Source: JAJKIP01 sp037200685 (lineage in GTDB: Bacteria; Bacteroidota; Bacteroidia; Chitinophagales; Chitinophagaceae). From it: a stretch of 64,000 nucleotides of DNA. Below are positions 34,634 to 43,767 of this stretch, piece by piece. The stretch covers positions 62,001 through 126,000 of the forward strand of contig JBBCIG010000002.1 in assembly GCA_037200685.1 (NCBI GenBank). The letters run 5' to 3'. Position numbers and translations under genes: made by a program. The stretch's first letter is position 1; every line of letters starts with the position of its first letter. The notes under the pieces were generated by a model. That model made no database searches, was not told the DNA's origin, and saw nothing but the letters and a program-made list of their open reading frames with translations.

Positions 34634-35737
34634 ATGACCAACGAACTTTTACACCAAATCGCCCTGACCCTTATTCCCGGCATCGGTGCGGTGCAGGCAA
34701 AAATATTAATTGAACATTTCGGCGATGCCACTTCTGTTATCAATGCGAAAGAAATGCATTTGATAAAAATGGAGGGCATTGGTGAAGTAAGGGCAAAAGC
34801 CATCAAATCATTCAACAACTTTAAAGAAGCGGAAGAAGAAATACATTTTATTGAAAAATATAAGATCAAGCCGCTTTTTCTTACTGATAAAAATTACCCG
34901 CAACGATTGCTGAATTGCTATGACTCCCCCACTCTTTTATATTATAAAGGTGAAGCGGATTTAAATGCATCAAAGATCATCGCCATCGTAGGCACACGGA
35001 AAAATACCGCCTACGGCAAACAGATGACGGAGAAATTAATTAAAGAATTAGCGGAGCAAAATGTATTAATCATCAGCGGTCTTGCATTTGGTATCGATGC
35101 CATTGCGCATAAAAACGCTGTCAAAAATAACCTGCCGACAGTTGGGGTGCTGGCGCATGGCCTTGACCAGTTATATCCACCTGATCATACTCCCCTCGCC
35201 AAAGACATGATGAAAAATGGCGGCGGCCTGCTCACAGAATTTAAAATGAAAACCATACCCGGCAAACATAATTTCCCAACACGCAACAGGATCGTTGCCG
35301 GCATGAGTGATGCAACTATCGTTATTGAAACAAACCTAAAAGGCGGCAGCATGATCACCGCTGAACTGGCCAACGGGTATAATAAAGATGTATTCGCCTT
35401 TCCCGGAAAAACAACAGACACGACAAGCAGCGGTTGTAATTACCTTATTAAAAATAATAAAGCCATCCTGCTCACCGCCGCCAGCGATATCATTGAAGCG
35501 ATGAACTGGGAAGAGAAAAAGAAACCCGCCGCGAAAAAGCAAAAGGAACTATTCATCGAGTTGAGTGAGAATGAAAAAACAATTGTTAATATTTTAAAGG
35601 AAAAAGAATCAGTACACATTGATGAGCTGAATATCAAAAGCCAGCTCAGCAGCAGCGCTGTCGCCGCCGCTATATTAGGCCTTGAACTCCAAAATGTAAT
35701 AGTATCTTTACCCGGTAAATTATATCAATTAGCATGA
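34634..35737 (+). CDS. dprA: DNA-processing protein DprA
   Basis: A 367-residue protein that loads RecA onto single-stranded DNA taken up during natural transformation. The N-terminal helix-hairpin-helix-like part (TLIPGIGAVQAKILIEHFGD, MEGIGEVRAKAIKS) is followed by the Rossmann-like core with IAIVGTRKNTAYGKQMTE, ISGLAFGIDAIAHKNAV, NFPTRNRIVAGMSDATIVIE and GGSMITAELA, and a C-terminal winged-helix region. The ATG at 34634 (MTNELLHQ) is preferred over an in-frame TTG at 34625. It lies 36 bp after the OmpA-family gene. Confidence 0.95.
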   Translation: MTNELLHQIALTLIPGIGAVQAKILIEHFGDATSVINAKEMHLIKMEGIGEVRAKAIKSFNNFKEAEEEIHFIEKYKIKPLFLTDKNYPQRLLNCYDSPTLLYYKGEADLNASKIIAIVGTRKNTAYGKQMTEKLIKELAEQNVLIISGLAFGIDAIAHKNAVKNNLPTVGVLAHGLDQLYPPDHTPLAKDMMKNGGGLLTEFKMKTIPGKHNFPTRNRIVAGMSDATIVIETNLKGGSMITAELANGYNKDVFAFPGKTTDTTSSGCNYLIKNNKAILLTAASDIIEAMNWEEKKKPAAKKQKELFIELSENEKTIVNILKEKESVHIDELNIKSQLSSSAVAAAILGLELQNVIVSLPGKLYQLA

Positions 35738-35776
35738 AAGAACAGGCAACGTAACCACCAGTTTCCTTGTCATTAA

Positions 35777-37836
35777 ATGTTTAATCTGCTTATTATAAAA
35801 ATGCTTCAGATATCCGCTACTGCTTTATTGTTGATTTTTCTTTTTGCAAATCAAAATCCGGCCTTTGGGCAATGCACTGCTTTAGGTCAAACCCCTTCTA
35901 CTGCATTTCCGGTTTGCGGCACCAGCACGTTTACACAAAATACTGTTCCCTTATGCCAGACCAATAATATATTCGTACCAGGTTGTGGAAACACTCCAAC
36001 AACAGCATACGCTAATAAAAATCCTTTTTTTTACAAATTCCATTGCTTTACTACAGGTACCTTGGGTTTTCTTATTACTCCGCTCGCCCCCAACGAAGAT
36101 TACGACTGGCAACTTTGGGATATCACAGGTAAAAATCCTGATGATGTTTTCACAGACAATTCACTGGTTGTAACAGGGAATTGGGCGGGCACTTATGGGA
36201 ATACGGGTACATCGGCTTCAGGGGTCAATTTTATTCAATGTGCGTCAGATCCAACAGAAACACCTCCCAAGCCGACGTTTGCAAAAATGCCCGATATTAT
36301 CGCTGGTCATGATTATTTATTAATGGTCAGTCATTTTACTGACGGGCAAAGCGGTTATACCCTGGCATTTAATGGCGGCAGTGCTGTTATCACAGATCCC
36401 ACCGATCCGCACTTATTAAATGTAAAACCGGATTGCGACGGTAAAACATTACGCTTAAAAGTCAACAAGAAAGTCAGGTGCAACAGCATATCAGCATCCG
36501 GTAGTGAATTCAGTATATTTCCCGCGGCCACTACTGTTATATCGGCGGCTACTACTACCTGCTCTGCCGGGTTTGATTTTGATGAAGTCACTATCACACT
36601 AGCCAATTCCTTACCGAATGGAAATTACCAGCTCATTATTAATAATGGTACGGATGGAAATTCTTTACTCGATATATGCGGTCGTGCTATCCCTGCAGCG
36701 GAGCAAATAAATTTTTTCTATGCAGTGCCGCAACCCATTTTTGCTGATAGTGTGGGTAAAACAGGTTGCGCCCCGGATTCAATAAAAATTTATTTTCCAA
36801 AAAGAATCAGTTGCGCCAGCGTTGCCGCCGATGGTAGTGATTTTATTGTAACCGCCCTTCGCCTGTCACCGTTATAAGCGCCGCAGGAAAATGTATTGAT
36901 GGACTCAGTGATTACATCGTTGTAAAATTCGCTTCACCCGTTTACACAAAAGGAAATTATACAGTTACACTCAGGGCCGGCACTGATGGCAGCACGGTGA
37001 TTGATGAATGCAATCTGCCGATGCCGGTTCATTCACGTTCCTTTGATGCAGTCGATACAGTATCCGCCCGATTTAATTATATCAACGATATGGGTTGCCG
37101 GTTCGATACATTACTTTTTTCGCATGACGGAGCGCATGATGTAAATAGCTGGAACTGGACATTCAATAACACGATAAATATTACCACGCAAAATCATTCT
37201 ATCATATTCCCTGCTTCCAGTACCAACACTGTAAAATTGACCGTCAGCAACGGTGTGTGTACGGATTCAATTACTGATGCATTAGTTGTTTTGAATAATG
37301 AAGTAAAAGCGGCCTTTGAAATGCCTGCCACTATTTGTCCCGAAGATCCTTGTATTGTTATCGATAGCAGCAAGGGGCTTATCAATAGCTGGTCATGGAA
37401 TTTTGACATTGGCGGAACAAGTACAGCACCAACTCCTTCACCTGTATTTTTTCCGCAAACAAATATCGAAGCTTATTACCCCGTTAAACTAACAGTAACG
37501 AATAATGCATTAGGCTGTCGTGACAGTAGCATAAAAATTTTACGGGTCCTCAATAATTGTTTCATCGCCGTGCCTACCGGCTTCACGCCGAATAATGATG
37601 GATTGAATGATTATCTCTATCCCAACAATGCGATAAAAGCAAAAGATCTTCAATTCAGCGTTTACAATCGTTGGGGCCAACTCGTTTTCACCACCCGCGA
37701 CTGGCAATTAAAGTGGGATGGCAAACTCAATGGCTTACCGCAACCTTCCGGTGTATATGTTTGGTACCTGCGCTACACACATTTAGATACAGGGAAAAAA
37801 GTTTTTAAAAAAGGAACAACCACGCTGATCCGTTAA
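35777..37836 (+). pseudogene. T9SS type B sorting-domain surface protein, frameshifted
   Basis: A long secreted protein split by one missing base in a C run at 36855-36857 (GCCCTT; GCCCCTT restores TAPSPVTV). The first part has a signal peptide (MLQISATALLLIFLFANQNP region) and a large beta-rich domain (YKFHCFTTGTLGFLITPLAP, PNEDYDWQLWDITGKNP). The second has PKD-like domains (SWNWTFNNTINITTQNHS, SWSWNFDIGG) and the CHU/T9SS type B C-terminus (PTGFTPNNDGLNDYLYPNNA, YNRWGQLVFTTRDWQLKWDG, KKGTTTLIR). It would be about 687 residues. Probably exported by the SprA-containing T9SS. The frameshift may be a sequencing error. Confidence 0.85.
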
Positions 37837-37854
37837 TTATTTTTTTAACCAGTA

Positions 37855-37945
37855 GTGAGCGGAGCCGAACTACGGTTCCCTGATCATCGTCTGTTGCGTC
37901 GCACTCTTGTACTTTCTGTTCGCTATTCAGCATTTTCGAAATGTC
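37855..37945 (+). repeat. Dispersed GTTGCGTCGCACTCTT repeat, copy 6
   Basis: ACGGTTCCCTGATCATCGTC is followed by TGTTGCGTCGCACTCTTGTA and CTTTCTGTTCGCTATTCAGC. It is the left arm of a 370 bp composite closed by copy 7 and shares inner modules, inverted, with 58031-58410. Confidence 0.85.
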
Positions 37946-38054
37946 TTACATCTTTGTTTCTGTTTTATAATCGCAGACCCCTCGTTTCTCGGGGTGACAA
38001 GGAAGACCCTGCTTGTTTTGTATTTCCGTTTGAAGGAATAGTCCTTATCGTAAA

Positions 38055-38112
38055 AACTTTTCCTTGTCATAGTTTATCCCGCTTGCGGGGGCGAGGAACG
38101 AGCCATCTGTCT
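38055..38112 (+). repeat. Inner module shared with 58157-58205
   Basis: A segment of about 50 bp (TCCTTGTCATAGTTTATCCC, then GCTTGCGGGGGCGAGGAACG, then AGCCATCTGT) recurs as its reverse complement at 58157-58205 with only one obvious mismatch. A second shared module, CCCCTCGTTTCTCGGGGTGA, starts near 37979 and has a diverged counterpart near 58265. Confidence 0.8.
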
Positions 38113-38154
38113 CATTTAAAAGAATATTGCCATAATGTTGACACTTCGACAAAG

Positions 38155-38225
38155 CTCAGTAGAATTACCGGACGTTGAAGAGTGCGACGCAACGAAGATG
38201 ATCAGGGAACCGAAGCCCGGTAAAT
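38155..38225 (-). repeat. Dispersed GTTGCGTCGCACTCTT repeat, copy 7
   Basis: AGAATTACCGGACGTTGAAG is followed by AGTGCGACGCAACGAAGATG and ATCAGGGAACCGAAGCCCGG. It is the right arm of the composite element that starts at 37855. Confidence 0.85.
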
Positions 38226-38283
38226 AAAAATCCTTGCAATAATGATACATATTCAAAACAGGAGCGTCGACTCCCAACTCTTA

Positions 38284-38301
38284 TCCCGATAGCTATCGGG
38301 A
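38284..38301. repeat. Perfect 18 bp palindrome TCCCGATAGCTATCGGGA
   Basis: The same perfect palindrome occurs at 58070-58087 inside a dispersed repeat arm, and imperfect versions occur in copies 2 and 5. It lies 58 bp upstream of the guaB -7 box. Confidence 0.8.
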
Positions 38302-38358
38302 CCAAACTCATAGCTCTTATCTCCAAACTAATTTTTGGCGCATAATTTCCATGTACCC

Positions 38359-38366
38359 TATCTTTG
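38359..38366 (+). promoter_or_regulatory. -7 element of guaB
   Basis: TATCTTTG is an exact TAnnTTTG match, three bases before the ATG at 38370. A transcript starting about 7 nt downstream would begin at the start codon. Confidence 0.65.
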
Positions 38367-38369
38367 CAC

Positions 38370-39862
38370 ATGGCAAGAATAAATACCCCTCCCACCAAAG
38401 TTTCAAAAAAGTTTTTCGGCGAAGGTTTAACGTTTGACGACGTGCTTTTAATGCCCGGCTACAGCCAAGTGTTACCCCGCGATGTAAATATTCAAACAAG
38501 GCTTACTAAAGACATCACATTAAATGTTCCTTTGCTTTCCGCCGCGATGGATACGGTGACGGAAGCATCACTGGCGATGGCATTGGCCCGTGAAGGTGGC
38601 CTTGGCATCCTGCATAAAAATATGAGCATCGAAAAACAAGCCGAGCAGGTAAGAAAAGTGAAACGAAGCGAGAGTGGTTTGATACTCGATCCTGTAACGC
38701 TTTTGGAAAACGCTACGATCGGCGATGCAAAACGGTTGATGAGAGAAAATAAGATCGGCGGTATTCCTATTATTGATAAAGAAAGAAAGCTCGTTGGCAT
38801 TCTTACCAACCGCGACCTTCGCTTTGAAGACGACCCGAAGAGAAAAGTGAGCGAAGTAATGACGAAAGAAAAACTGATCATCGCACCAGAAGGAACAGAT
38901 CTTAAAAAAGCGGAGAAAATTTTACGCCAGTATAAAATTGAAAAACTTCCTGTTGTCAGTAAATCAGGTAAACTGATCGGGCTGATCACTTATCGTGATA
39001 TACTTCAATTGTACAGTTTCCCGAATGCATTAAAAGACCAGTTCGGTCGTTTACTGGTGGGAGCCGGTGTTGGCATTACAAAAGATTTCCTGGATCGTGT
39101 GGCCGCATTGCAGCAAGTTGGTGTTGATGTAATTGCATTGGACAGTGCGCATGGACATAGCAAAGGAGTACTCACTGCATTAAAAGAAATAAAAAAGAAT
39201 TTTAAGAAAATAAATGTCATCGCAGGTAATGTAGGAACCGCTGCTGGTGCGAAAGCATTGGCGGAAGCAGGTGCGGATGCGGTGAAAGTTGGTATCGGTC
39301 CCGGTTCTATTTGTACCACAAGAATTGTCGCTGGTGCAGGTGTACCGCAACTCACTGCTATCATGGAAGCATACTCTGTTTTAAAACCAAAAAATATTCC
39401 GTTGATTGCTGATGGTGGCATTCGTTATACTGGTGATATGGTAAAAGCGTTAGCGGCCGGTGCGGATTGCGTGATGATGGGAAGTATTTTCGCCGGTACG
39501 GAAGAAAGCCCGGTGAAACAATTATTTATGAAGGAAGAAAGTTTAAAGAATACCGCGGTATGGGTTCATTAGGCGCTATGGCCACGGGCAGCAGTGATCG
39601 TTATTTCCAGGATCCCGAAGAGGATACAAAGAAATTTGTTCCGGAAGGCATTGAAGGTCGTGTGGCTTATAAAGGTTTTTTAAAAGAAGTAGTATATCAA
39701 TATACTGGTGGACTGCGGGCAGGTATGGGTTATTGCGGTGCAAAAGATATCAATGAATTAAAGAACGCTACGTTCGTAAAAATCACGAATGCGGGTATGC
39801 GTGAAAGCCATGCGCATGATATTGAGATTACGAAGGAAGCGCCGAATTATAGCAGGGTATAG
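38370..39862 (+). pseudogene. guaB: Inosine-5'-monophosphate dehydrogenase with a one-base deletion
   Basis: This encodes IMP dehydrogenase, which oxidises IMP to XMP in GTP synthesis. Intact motifs: LTFDDVLLMPGYSQVLPRDV, two CBS domains (IGDAKRLMRENKIGGIPIID, VMTKEKLIIAPEGTDLKKAE), VIALDSAHGHSKG, NVGTAAGAKALAEAGADAVK and the active-site KVGIGPGSICTTRIVAG. At 39509-39514 one base is missing: CCCGGTGAAACA should be CCCGGGTGAAACA, giving ESPGETIIYEGRKFKEYRGM. Corrected, the protein is about 497 residues and complete. GuaB is usually essential, so a sequencing or assembly error is likelier than loss. The start follows a -7 box directly. Confidence 0.9.
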
Positions 39863-39865
39863 TAG

Positions 39866-41281
39866 TTAATAATTGCTCTCTTTATTCTTTTGAGAAAGAT
39901 TGAATTTCTGGTAATAGAACGACCCCAATAGCAAGAGCACACCAATTATAATAAAGGAAAGAATTTTCTGCACGGTAGAAAATTGGGCTGAATCGAAAAT
40001 GATCAGCTTCGCCAGTGTAGCGCCTATTAATAATACAGATCCAAGTCGTGGCCATGCTTTTTTATTAAGAATGCCCCAGATAAATAGTAGGACAGCAACA
40101 GCCACCCACAAAAGCGTTACCATTAATCCTTCCCATTGAAAAGCAATGAAAAGGATAAGCAGTAATAAAGCCTGCCATGCAATCAATCGCTGCAAAATAA
40201 TTTCTGAAGATAAAACCACTGTACTTATTATAGCGATAAGCGCTAAAAATAAAAACATCAATCCCGTTACTGATGCAAAGCCTTCTCCGCTAAGATCATT
40301 GTTAAAGACAATAATTGCGGCGACGTACAAAGCTGTGTTGTTCACTATGATTTGCTGCACTTCTCTTCCCGACAGGTTGTCTTTCTTGCTAATGCGAAAA
40401 GCCAACGCATTTATAATAAATAAAAAATAATAAACCAGCATAAATACAGAAGCAATCCATTGCTTTGATGGATCATAACGGAAGAAACCCCAGCCGATAA
40501 ATAATATCCAGGTGATAACCATCGCCAGTTGCCCCATCAGCTTCCAGGATTTTTTGAAAGAAAGAAATACCATGCCGATATTGATCAATAAAATATAAGA
40601 AAAGAAAAGTTCTACCTTTTCTGAATTGGCGCTAATGAGAAATGGAATGCCGTAAGCACCAATCATACCCAGGATGGCGATCTCCTGTCGGTTATAACTC
40701 ATGGCTGCAATAACTGTATAGACTGTAAAAGCCGTCATCAGCAGGAAGGCGGCTACAGGCGGCATAAAGTTGTAATAAACAAATGCGGCATAAGTTGTAA
40801 AATAAAACGTGGCCATGCTGCCGCTGAAAAGAATAGCGCTAAAAAACTGGTATTTCTTTTTTAACCGCAGGGATAAAATAAATAATAAAATACCTGCGCC
40901 ATAAGCCAGCGCTATCCGCATTGCTTCGGAGATGAGCTCTTTATCAATGGCGTATTTAACCCCTATTGAAATACCAACTACCAAAACAACAATTCCTACC
41001 AGGTGAATCAGCTTTAAGCCAATAAAATTTTCTAAAGAACCATGCTCGGATGAAGAAGGAGTTTTTATAGTATTATCGGTATAGAAAATTTCTGTTTCGT
41101 GGTTTATGGATGGGCTTCCGCTCTTCAACGTTTCCAGCTCCGCCTGCAACAAACGCACCTCGTGTTGCGCATCGTTTACATTTGCGGAAAGCTGGTAAAT
41201 TCTCTCCTGTAATTCTTTTATCTTTTCCTCAGTTTTCACAAACCAATTTACGATTTCTGTAACAATCGGTAATACAAACAT
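39866..41281 (-). CDS. DUF2339 family multi-pass membrane protein
   Basis: A protein of about 471 residues from the ATG at 41281. Residues 10-55 form a coiled coil (TEEKIKELQERIYQLSANVN). A hydrophilic linker and about 14 membrane helices follow, starting at FIGLKLIHLVGIVVLVVGIS. The arrangement matches DUF2339 membrane proteins, whose function is unknown. It ends 3 bp from the convergent guaB stop and is divergent from lnt. Confidence 0.8.
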   Translation of the reverse strand: MFVLPIVTEIVNWFVKTEEKIKELQERIYQLSANVNDAQHEVRLLQAELETLKSGSPSINHETEIFYTDNTIKTPSSSEHGSLENFIGLKLIHLVGIVVLVVGISIGVKYAIDKELISEAMRIALAYGAGILLFILSLRLKKKYQFFSAILFSGSMATFYFTTYAAFVYYNFMPPVAAFLLMTAFTVYTVIAAMSYNRQEIAILGMIGAYGIPFLISANSEKVELFFSYILLINIGMVFLSFKKSWKLMGQLAMVITWILFIGWGFFRYDPSKQWIASVFMLVYYFLFIINALAFRISKKDNLSGREVQQIIVNNTALYVAAIIVFNNDLSGEGFASVTGLMFLFLALIAIISTVVLSSEIILQRLIAWQALLLLILFIAFQWEGLMVTLLWVAVAVLLFIWGILNKKAWPRLGSVLLIGATLAKLIIFDSAQFSTVQKILSFIIIGVLLLLGSFYYQKFNLSQKNKESNY

Positions 41282-41328
41282 TATTTGCACTCCCCTTAAC
41301 AAAATCTATTTTTACACAAATATTTTTA

Positions 41329-42936
41329 GTGAAGCGTTTTACCAATTCTTTCATCGCTCTTACAGGGGGAATAGTACTTTGGGCGGCATGGCCGGTTTCT
41401 CCTTTTACATTGCTTATTTTTATTGCATGGACCCCTCTTTTGTGGATAGAAGATCATGCCACTAGCTGGAAAAAATTATTTGCCCTTACTTATATCACCA
41501 TGTTCATATGGAATATTTGTACCACATGGTGGGTATGGAACGCTTCGTTGCCGGGAGGTTTAGGGGCATTCTTCGCCAACAGCCTTATCATGTGTGTTCC
41601 GTGGTTACTGTTTTATTTTACTAAGAAAAGATTTGGTAGCTGGATCGGCTATGGTTCTCTCATTATTTATTCGCTCACCTTTGAATTCATTCATCACAAC
41701 TGGGAATTAAGCTGGCCCTGGTTAACACTTGGTAATTCGTTTGCCACGCATCCTGAATGGATACAATGGTATCAGTTCACCGGAACTACTGGTGGTAGTT
41801 TATGGATTTTAATAAGTAACGTTATTGTCTATTCTATTTTTAAAGAATACAGGAGTAATGGAAGAACGAAGAAATATTTTGTAACTACGGCTGCATGGTT
41901 GCTGTTACTGATCATTCCTATTTTTATTTCAACATTGATCCGGAATAAAGAAAAAGTAATTACCGATGCGGGGATGGCGCAGGCGACAAAAAATGTGGTG
42001 ATCGTTCAACCGAATATTGATCCCTATACAGAAAAATTTGCCGGCAGCATTGAGGCGCAGGTACAAAAACTGATCGTATTATCTGAACAACAAATAGATG
42101 ATAATACTACGCTTGTTGTGTGGCCGGAAACAGCTATCTCTACACAGGCGAAAGAAGATAACATTAAAAACGATTTTCGTTTTTATCCTGTCTGGTCTTT
42201 TCTTCATCGCCATCCTTTTGTAAACCTTATTACGGGTATTGACAGTTATAAAGAATACGGAACGGACAAAAAGAATGCATCTTCTACGGCAAGATTTGAT
42301 AAAGGCAGCGGCATCTATTATGATTTTTTTAATACCGCGGCTTTCTTTAATGCGGATACAACGATTGAATTATATCACAAAGCCAAACTTGTTCCGGGTG
42401 TTGAAAGCCTGCCGTCCTTTTTAAATTTTATGAGCAAATGGTTTGAAGATTTTGGGGGAACAAGCGGTACGTTGGGCAGGGATTCTGAAAGAAAAGTTTT
42501 TATTCCCTGGGATAACCATTTTAAAGCGGCGCCCATTATTTGTTATGAAAGTATTTACGGCGATTATATCACTGAATATGTACGCAAAGGCGCTAACATT
42601 CTTACCATCATTACAAACGATGGCTGGTGGGGAAACACGCCGGGATATAAACAGCACATGAACTATGCAAGGCTCCGTGCTATTGAAACAAGAAAATGGG
42701 TGGCCCGCAGCGCCAATACAGGCATCAGTTGCTTTATTGATCCTCTGGGAAATGTTATTAACGCACAACCATGGGATGTGGCGACTTCTATAAAACTTAC
42801 CGTACCCATTGACAACAGGCAAACATTTTTTGTAAAGCACGGCGATATGCTGTCGAGGGCGGCTACGGCTGTTGCTATTTTATTGATCGCTTTAAATATT
42901 ATTTTCTGGGTAAAGAATAGATTTAAAAAATCCTAA
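41329..42936 (+). CDS. lnt: Apolipoprotein N-acyltransferase
   Basis: A 535-residue inner-membrane enzyme that adds the third acyl chain to lipoproteins. The N-terminal membrane domain has about 6-7 helices. The C-terminal CN-hydrolase domain carries the Glu-Lys-Cys triad in LVVWPETAISTQ, ELYHKAKLVPGVESLPSF and APIICYESIYGDY, plus TNDGWWGNTPGYKQHMNYAR and ARSANTGISCFIDPLG. Translation starts at GTG 41329. The downstream hydrolase starts 10 bp after the stop, so the two are probably cotranscribed. Confidence 0.94.
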   Translation: MKRFTNSFIALTGGIVLWAAWPVSPFTLLIFIAWTPLLWIEDHATSWKKLFALTYITMFIWNICTTWWVWNASLPGGLGAFFANSLIMCVPWLLFYFTKKRFGSWIGYGSLIIYSLTFEFIHHNWELSWPWLTLGNSFATHPEWIQWYQFTGTTGGSLWILISNVIVYSIFKEYRSNGRTKKYFVTTAAWLLLLIIPIFISTLIRNKEKVITDAGMAQATKNVVIVQPNIDPYTEKFAGSIEAQVQKLIVLSEQQIDDNTTLVVWPETAISTQAKEDNIKNDFRFYPVWSFLHRHPFVNLITGIDSYKEYGTDKKNASSTARFDKGSGIYYDFFNTAAFFNADTTIELYHKAKLVPGVESLPSFLNFMSKWFEDFGGTSGTLGRDSERKVFIPWDNHFKAAPIICYESIYGDYITEYVRKGANILTIITNDGWWGNTPGYKQHMNYARLRAIETRKWVARSANTGISCFIDPLGNVINAQPWDVATSIKLTVPIDNRQTFFVKHGDMLSRAATAVAILLIALNIIFWVKNRFKKS

Positions 42937-42945
42937 TTGTTTTTC

Positions 42946-43746
42946 ATGGATAAAGAAATGCTGTTTGATGGAAAAAAGATTTTCTACCGTGTATATGGCG
43001 ATGGTAAAAAAGTGATGCTGGTGCATGGCTTTGGAGAAATGGGAGACGTCTGGAAAAACCAGGTGGATTTTTTTAAAGAAAAAGTGCAATTGATCGTACC
43101 TGATTTACCCGGCAGTGGCCAATCCGAAATGATTAAAGATATGAGCATGGAAGGAATGGCGGAAGTGCTGAAAGCGATTATTGATAAAGAATCTTCTCCA
43201 ACTCCCCCTTTAGGGGGTTGGGGGGTTATCGGGCATAGCATGGGCGGTTATATAGCCCTGGCCTTCGCGGAAAAATACCCTGAGCTTTTACATTCACTCG
43301 GCCTTTTTCACTCTTCGGCTTTTGCAGACAATGAAGAAAAAAAAGCCACCCGCCGCAAAGGCATTGAATTTATCAAAGAACATGGCGCTATTGAGTTTTT
43401 AAAAAATACATCACCCAATTTATTCTCTCCAAATACGAAGGTGGAAAATCAACAACTTGTTAATGATTTTATCGCCGGTTTGAACAACTTTTCACCCGAG
43501 GCACTCGTTTCTTATTACGAGGCCATGATGCAACGGCCCGACAGGACAGAAATCTTAAAAAAATCAACAATTCCGGTACTTTTTATCATGGGAAAACACG
43601 ATAACGCCATTCCCCTGGAAGATGGCCTGAAACTATGCCACCTGTCGGGAAAATCGTATATTGATATTCTCAATAAATCCGGCCATATGGGAATGATTGA
43701 GGAACCAACTGAAAGCAATAGTGCACTTGAAAAATTTTTGATATAA
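42946..43746 (+). CDS. Alpha/beta hydrolase with an in-frame repeat-derived insertion
   Basis: A 266-residue alpha/beta-hydrolase from the ATG at 42946 (MDKEMLFDGKKIFYRVYG). The oxyanion region is MLVHGFGEMGDVW. The nucleophile elbow GHSMGG has Ser98, and Asp and His are in MGKHDNAIPLEDG and LNKSGHMGMIEEP. Residues about 83-93 (SSPTPPLGGWG), just before the nucleophile strand, are encoded by a palindromic CCCCCTTTAGGGGG repeat like those found between genes. The reading frame stays open. Substrate unknown; cytoplasmic. Cotranscribed with lnt. Confidence 0.88.
   Translation: MDKEMLFDGKKIFYRVYGDGKKVMLVHGFGEMGDVWKNQVDFFKEKVQLIVPDLPGSGQSEMIKDMSMEGMAEVLKAIIDKESSPTPPLGGWGVIGHSMGGYIALAFAEKYPELLHSLGLFHSSAFADNEEKKATRRKGIEFIKEHGAIEFLKNTSPNLFSPNTKVENQQLVNDFIAGLNNFSPEALVSYYEAMMQRPDRTEILKKSTIPVLFIMGKHDNAIPLEDGLKLCHLSGKSYIDILNKSGHMGMIEEPTESNSALEKFLI
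43198..43221. repeat. Palindromic repeat inside the hydrolase CDS
   Basis: The CTCCCCC and GGGGG arms around TTTA, flanked by CCAA and TTGG, form a hairpin within coding sequence. Related palindromes with a CCTAAAGG/CCTTTAGG core lie between genes at 46538-46555, 61150-61171 and 61650-61667. Confidence 0.8.
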
Positions 43747-43767
43747 ACTGGTTTTTTGATCCGATCA

